Assembly: GCA_028565635.1 (NCBI GenBank) | Contig: JAOXYB010055500.1 | Span: 1-25,686, forward strand | DNA from: Phoronis ovalis | Taxonomy: Eukaryota; Phoronida; Phoronidae | Direction of reading: 5' to 3' | Length of the DNA: 25,686 bases | Shown: positions 20,201 through 25,686 of the stretch, in pieces | How positions within the stretch are numbered: position 1 is the first letter of the stretch | How the letters are laid out: each line of letters opens with the position of its first letter | The notes under the pieces: generated by a model | The model's database searches: none | Told to the model about the DNA's origin: nothing | Seen by the model: the letters and a program-made list of their open reading frames with translations, nothing else | Translations under genes and position numbers: made by a program

Positions 20201-23200
20201 ATGTGTTTGTTTTTGTTATTTTCAGCTACAAATGCTCGGTTATGACATCAGTTGGGCTGCGTTTAACATCATTGAAGTCATGAGTTCAACAAAATTTACG
20301 TGGAAAGTAGGTTTTCATAGCTGTGAAGTGTCCTGTCATGGAAATCTCTCACTTTATAACTCGTATTCTATCATTGCTTTCAATAGCTAATCTTGTGTTC
20401 AAGAATTCTGCCGACTTGACTGGTTTCGTTTTGTTGAATGCAAACTGTAAATGTAGCTTTTGTGGTATCTCGGCCAGAAAAAGAATGTCAGCAATGTATT
20501 AAACTAACATTTCACAATTTATTCTTATTCTTAGAACACTACTTCCGTCTTAACCTTACTTGAGATTGTGTTCCTTATGCCACTTAAATTTGAAATACAG
20601 TAAAATCAATTTAAATGTGTATCAAGGATGAACAAAACATTTATATAGTCACAGTACTAACATTGCGTGATTTGAACACATGTTTCAGCTATATTTTCAT
20701 TACAGAGACAAGGCTATTTGGCGGCTGCCCAAAGTTTTCATGAGGGAACAGATGTACTCATGTTAACTACAAATATGATTCGAAAGGTTTGTCCTGTTGT
20801 CATAATGTTGCAATCTAAATAACATTCTACTGCCATTTTTAAAAGTATCTATGTTTTAAAGTGTGTTAATTCATTATTCCTTTTATAATCTGATTGATAT
20901 AAACGAAGCTGCATTTACATTCACTCGTCACAAATAAGGTGTCACTTAGATGTATTCGTTTTTTGTAAACTAAAAATTCAAGAATTTTGTTCATCTTTAA
21001 AGTTCCAGCAAGAAAAGCAGCTGCAACTTTTATTGTATGAATTAGTGTCTTATAACAAGACTATGATATGGTATTTTTATTTTATGTTAATGCTCCTTGT
21101 TTTGATTGAACTCTGCTCATCTTTTACAGTTCTATTAAGGCTTAAAATATATAATATTACATATACTGACACAATCTGTTGTTTACAACCGGTTATTTCA
21201 ATTTCTACCAATTCTTTCCCCCCAAATTTATCCAATGACTGTAACAATACTCTTTTTTGGCATTCTGTCCTGTATTTTCATACATGTATATATGTTTAGT
21301 GTATTTTTCAGTAAATATTACCAAGTATTTCTTCTTCTTTTAGGACTTGGGTAGTCAGAACATATATGATTCAGGTATAGCTCTTACTGGGTTATCCTGT
21401 TTTATTACTCCAGATTTATCGAGGGATTTAGCCAACGATATCATGACACTGGTGAGTTGAATTACAAAGCTTTAAAGTTTTAATATAGAGGAATTAATTT
21501 AGATTCATTGCAGATGTTTACTGTATGAAAAGTAACAATGGCATGACTAGTCACAAGGATGCATATTTCTGTAGAAGTGTGTGCTAAATTCTTTAAAAGT
21601 AACTGATCATACATAAAGTTAGTGGCTTCAAGCTAATTCACATGTTATGAGAATCTTTGCTGTTGCATTGCAATAATAAAATGTTGTATTTTCAATTACT
21701 GTTAAGATGTTCTTTGTGTAGTAAAAGTTCCCAGTTACAAAGTTCTATAACAACAGGATTTAATAGGTAATTTAACTGTTAGTATAAGTAAATATTGACT
21801 CTTTTGTAGATGACCTCAACAAAACCCTACCTGAGGAAAAAAGCTGTTCTTATTTTATACAAAGTGTTTCTGAAGTTTCCAGAGGCACTTCGACCCGCTT
21901 TTCCAAGACTAAAAGAGAAACTTGAAGATCCTGATCCAGGTATGTATTCTACATGGCTTGCGTTGATTTATAGAAACAGTCTCAGTGAATTGGGCTTACA
22001 AGATTAGTCTTTAAGCATTTCACGTATGAAGATAATTGTTTAATTTTATAGAAAAAGTTTAGAAAGTTTTGATAATACCCTAGAATAGTTTCATTAAACT
22101 AGTGCCACCTGCTGTAGGTAAACATCTGAATATCACTCCATAAAAACAGATATCAAATACACTCTTGACATTATTTGTTCAAAACATTTCAAAAGCAACA
22201 ATTCAGCTCAGAAATAAGAAATTTTTAATGTAAAACACGCATGTAAAAAGTAATGAAAAGTGCATAAAAACAGAAGCATCTTTTGCTGCACTTGTTTTTA
22301 ATTCTGCTTATGTAAATGTTTCATTGTTATATTGTTATGTTTAGGTGTACAGTCAGCTGCTGTTAATGTTATCTGTGAGTTGGCAAGAAAGAATCCCAGA
22401 AATTACCTCTCCTTAGCCCCAATTTTTTTCAAATTGATGACTAGCTCAACAAATAACTGGGTACTGATCAAGATTATCAAACTGGTACGGATTATACCAT
22501 ATGTTCACTTATTTAAGAGAGCACACTTTTAAAAACTGTTGCAGTATTATTCTCAACCAGTGGAATTGTTTTTCAACAATTAGTTGACTGATTTCTTTGA
22601 AATATTTTGTTCAGAGTGAGATATTTTTAATATTCTAAAGCTGCTGAATATTTATTGCTGAATTTATACTTTTTCAGTTTGGTGCTTTGACTCCTTTGGA
22701 GCCAAGACTTGGGAAAAAACTTATTGAACCATTAACCAATCTTATTCATAGGTTTGTTTATTTTTTACATTGAAACAACAGAAAGGATGTTTTAAAAACT
22801 TTCTGCTCAAATCCCTACTGGTTCTGTGAAGTAACTCGAGATCAATTTCTGTGCTTTTCTACCCCTTGCAGTGCCACTTGAGAGCACTAGAAATATTATA
22901 AGTTAAATAGTGACACCAACCCTTAACAAGTGAGGTTTTTAATAACAACATTTCAGAAAGTTATTAAACTTTTATTATTTCAGTACGTCTGCCATGTCCC
23001 TTCTCTATGAGTGCATAAACACAGTGATTGCAGGTAGGTTTATGGTAAATTGGTGTTAATTTGTGTATAGTAAAAGACGAGTTTTTGTCATTACTGCGAT
23101 CTGATGATAAACTTATTACTTGTTAATGAATATACAATGTATATTACTTTTTCTTTTTTGGTTATAAATTGGGAATTTCTCAAAAAAATTGTAAATTTGT

Positions 23201-25386
23201 GCACATTATTATTGTGCAGTAAGTAAATTTGTTTTTTTTTAAAATTGAAGACACTTTGACTGTTTAGTTTTGCGACACATGTTATATTGATTTTTACGTC
23301 ATAATGTCATTTGCATTGGTTGTTGTGCAATTCACAGTTTGTTATGTTATTTGATTTTGCACCACTTCTCGCCACAAATTTCTTTCATATATTATGATTT
23401 TTGCCTGTATATGATTTGAATCCAGTGTTCCAGCACTATTGTCCATTCATTTTGATAGTCACATTTGACCCTACTAGTGTCTGCCTAGTAATGCCCTGTT
23501 ACTGCTGTTTAGTATAGTCTATGGTACCTGCTAGCTGAGGACAAAATATTGAGTAGTGCTGTTTTAGAAGGAATAATTACCCAAATTTTAGCCATGCCAT
23601 TGGTTTTATATCCTCTGAACCCTATTTTGAAAATTATATCCAAAACTGTTACAACAAAGCAGTTATGTTCCCTTGATAGCTGCACTAGGTTTAGATGTAG
23701 GCTTATGGTGGTGTACCAGAGGTGGAAGGTTGCAAATATTGCTGACAGCAGGTCATTTGGTTAAAAATTATAGGATTGTAGCTTTCTGCTTGCATGCATG
23801 CTGCTCCTTAATGTACTAAGATAATGTACTAACTGCAATAGACCATATACTTGTATCTCTTGTAAACCTGATGTACTGTATAACCCTTGTACAACAACTA
23901 ATGTATCTGATGTTGTTTTATCTTGATTACTTACAGTACTTGTTTCTATATCTTCAGGGATACCAAACCATTCAGCATCCATTCAGGTATGGTATACACA
24001 TAACTATAAAATTCATAAATGTTGTTAGCCAAAGGTGGGGGCTGTTAAAGTATGCTTTTACATAAACCTTTCTATGTTTTAGTTGTTGATACTGTCTTGA
24101 TTTTATTACAACAATAGAAGTTTTATCTTGGCTAACAAAGTTTGTAATGAAGTTGTTCATATTTGTTGTGGTAATTGAGAGAGTTAAGCTTTGGGGAAAA
24201 TGGGTTTTGTTCTCAGTGTAGCAAGACTACAAGACAGTATTGGTTCCCAATTTAGTACAATCAACTATTTTAATTTTCTTGCAAGGTATTGGTTATGTGT
24301 GCATTTGACATTGGTTATTTTTGCATGACTTTCCAAAACTATCAGGTTTTTGCCAAAGGGTATGCATAAATTTCAGTTCAGTTTCCACAAGATATACTAT
24401 GTGTATACAATCTTTTTTGCCTAATGCATTTGATTTTAAATAGATTCAAATTTGACAATCCATGTTTAAATTTATTAATTACCAACTTTTAAATACTTAA
24501 AATAGCTACCTCTATTTGAATACAACATAATGTAAAACTATAACGTACCCTTTATCTTCAGTCTTAAAATTAAGTCCATACCTCTGCCTCCAGAGATGAA
24601 TTAAACAAAACAAAACTTTTATGAGCATGCCCTGTTGTAGTGTTGTGTAGACAGTGGAAACTCACTTGTTAGCTAAAATAACTACCTAGTATAACACTTT
24701 AGCAATTGGAATCTCTTTTGTGGGGTACTAGCCAATCAAAGGTGACATTTGCAAGTCCAGATATCTTGAAATCATGATAGCACTAGCTGAACAACTGCCT
24801 GACTATTATTGCGATTAAAAACTTTAATTTATACGATTTATATTTTGTCTTCAAAAATTTATAAATATAATTAGAGAAATATTAAACACAGTATAAAACA
24901 TTGTTTATTTTCTGTTTTTAAAACATTGTTTATTTTCTGTTTATAAAACATTGTTTATCTTCTGTTTATAGCTATGCGTTCAAAAACTAAGAATCTTGAT
25001 AGAAGACTCGGATCAGAATTGTAAGTCACTGAAAATGTTTGCTATTATGAACGAACATGAAGTAGATTTTATTTTTCCTCTTTATTGAAGAATTCAGTTC
25101 CTTTCATGCTGTTAATTAATGTTAAACTCAGATTACATTTGATTGCAACAACACTGGCTATCATATGTTGAGCTAGCAGTTGTGTTGTATGATATTGCTA
25201 AACAGAGTGTCTAATTTTGCTATTGTTTTTTTTTTTGCAGTAAAATATCTCGGTCTACTCGCTATGTCTCGCATTTTGAAAACACACCCAAAGAGTGTCC
25301 AAACTCATAAAGACCTTATCCTGCAGTGCTTAGATGACAAAGATGAATCTATCAGACTACGAGCTTTAGATTTGTTATATGGAATG
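17240..25386 (+). CDS. AP3D1: AP-3 complex subunit delta, 5' part (12 exons), runs off the window
   Basis: Coding exons: 17240-17341, 19524-19619, 20226-20306, 20706-20786, 21344-21451, 21810-21939, 22345-22484, 22678-22751, 22984-23033, 23937-23986, 24972-25020 and 25241-25386. All introns are GT-AG with matching phases. They give 1107 nt, 369 residues, without a stop. The start MAITLKKVKGTLERVLDKNL matches the family N-terminus. The delta subunit is a large chain of the AP-3 adaptor, which sorts membrane cargo from endosomes or Golgi to lysosomes and related organelles. The part seen is the adaptin N-terminal helical solenoid, with conserved runs NLQDLVRGIRNHK (19-31), LGYDISWAAFNIIEVMS (70-86), RPAFPRLKEKLEDPDPG (184-200), TSSTNNWVLIKIIKL (232-246), and LQCLDDKDESIRLRALDLLY (348-367). 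Hinge and ear domains lie beyond the window. Intron 1 (2182 bp) is the largest. The final donor is at 25387. Confidence 0.97.
17453..17524. repeat. 15-bp perfect inverted repeat in AP3D1 intron 1
   Basis: GAAATGCTGCACCTT at 17453-17467 is exactly complementary to AAGGTGCAGCATTTC at 17510-17524, with a 42-base loop. One more pair extends the stem outward. The stem is long for chance in A+T-rich DNA but short for a microRNA arm. It is probably a remnant of a small inverted-repeat element. No flanking duplication was found. Confidence 0.5.
18349..18405. repeat. 10-bp minisatellite in AP3D1 intron 1
   Basis: Five perfect copies of ACCCTGACCT occupy 18351-18400, with partial copies at both ends. 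Copies are identical, so the array is young or recently homogenised and is likely to vary in number between individuals. Confidence 0.95.
24895..24970. repeat. Three 25-bp tandem copies ending at the AP3D1 exon 11 acceptor
   Basis: Units starting AAAACATTG begin at 24895, 24920 and 24945, giving an exact 25-bp period with one or two differences. The last copy runs into the TATAG that forms the exon 11 acceptor (exon starts at 24972), so it supplies the T-rich tract. The two upstream copies carry the same TTTTCTGTTT tract but lack an AG at the matching point. Confidence 0.85.
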
Positions 25387-25423
25387 GTATGTACTCCCAA
25401 ACATTCACCAAACTACTGGTTTT

Positions 25424-25686
25424 TATGCCCATCACTATGTAATAGTGAATGGGCATATAGCCGTGCCCTATGCGGCGTCGTCGTCGTTGTCGTATGTAAT
25501 ATTTTCTTTGTGTTGCTATAACGGCTTCAGATTTTGTCAGATCATCTTTGTATTTGGTACAGGGTAAGTACAGGTCAAAGCACAGGTTGGACACAATTTT
25601 GACCTCGAGTACTTCCAAGATGGCCGACTGGCGGCCATGTTTGTACCCGAGAGTGCACCTCACTATCCTCCCATTTCGGGAAAGAC
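25424..25686. mobile_element. Hairpin-headed dispersed repeat in AP3D1 intron 12, cut by the window end
   Basis: TATGCCCATCACTA (25424-25437) pairs with 25443-25457 through 14 base pairs, one bulged A and a five-base loop. A CGTCGTCG-type simple repeat follows at 25476-25492. Then comes sequence more G+C-rich than the intron. It includes a second inverted pair at 25604-25651, whose inner arms are ATGGCCG/CGGCCAT and outer arms CTCGAGTAC/GTACCCGAG. From memory, bivalve genomes hold many repeats starting with a TATGCCC/GGGCATA hairpin and a CGTC-type run; this was not checked. The other end is outside the window. Confidence 0.5.

Overview
The window is nuclear DNA of an animal. Genes are split by GT-AG introns, the bases are about two-thirds A+T, and the proteins match vertebrate counterparts closely. 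Short to medium introns, a motile-cilium gene and the repeat types seen fit a spiralian invertebrate, most likely a bivalve mollusc. The species is inferred and not proven.

Layout. (1) 269-9618, plus strand: a complete 16-exon gene for DNAAF11 (LRRC6/tilB), 462 residues, with a forkhead-type site just upstream. Its first intron carries a 483-bp MITE with 55-bp terminal inverted repeats and TTA target duplications. Its second intron carries a degenerate tandem repeat. (2) 9619-11575: the gap between two convergent genes. It holds an unexplained 141-codon frame whose ATG overlaps the DNAAF11 stop as TGATG. (3) 11576-13312, minus strand: a complete, single-exon BTB-BACK-Kelch gene of 578 residues, most like the KLHL6/24/35 group. 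(4) 13313-17239: a 3.9-kb gap between divergent genes. It holds degenerate repeats, a CRE palindrome, two notable hairpins and a duplicated block built on the heptamer GCGAGCA. (5) 17240-25386, plus strand: the first 12 coding exons (369 residues) of AP3D1, the delta subunit of adaptor complex AP-3. The gene runs off the right edge. Its introns hold a 15-bp inverted repeat, a 10-bp minisatellite, a 25-bp triplication at a splice acceptor, and the start of a hairpin-headed dispersed repeat in which the window ends.

The three genes do not form one pathway. DNAAF11 helps pre-assemble ciliary dynein arms in the cytoplasm, the Kelch protein is probably a Cullin-3 ubiquitin-ligase adaptor, and AP3D1 sorts cargo to lysosome-related organelles. 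No bacterial operon, CRISPR array, tRNA or rRNA gene was seen. All coding joins were derived by hand from splice signals, reading frame and remembered family sequences, without any alignment run.
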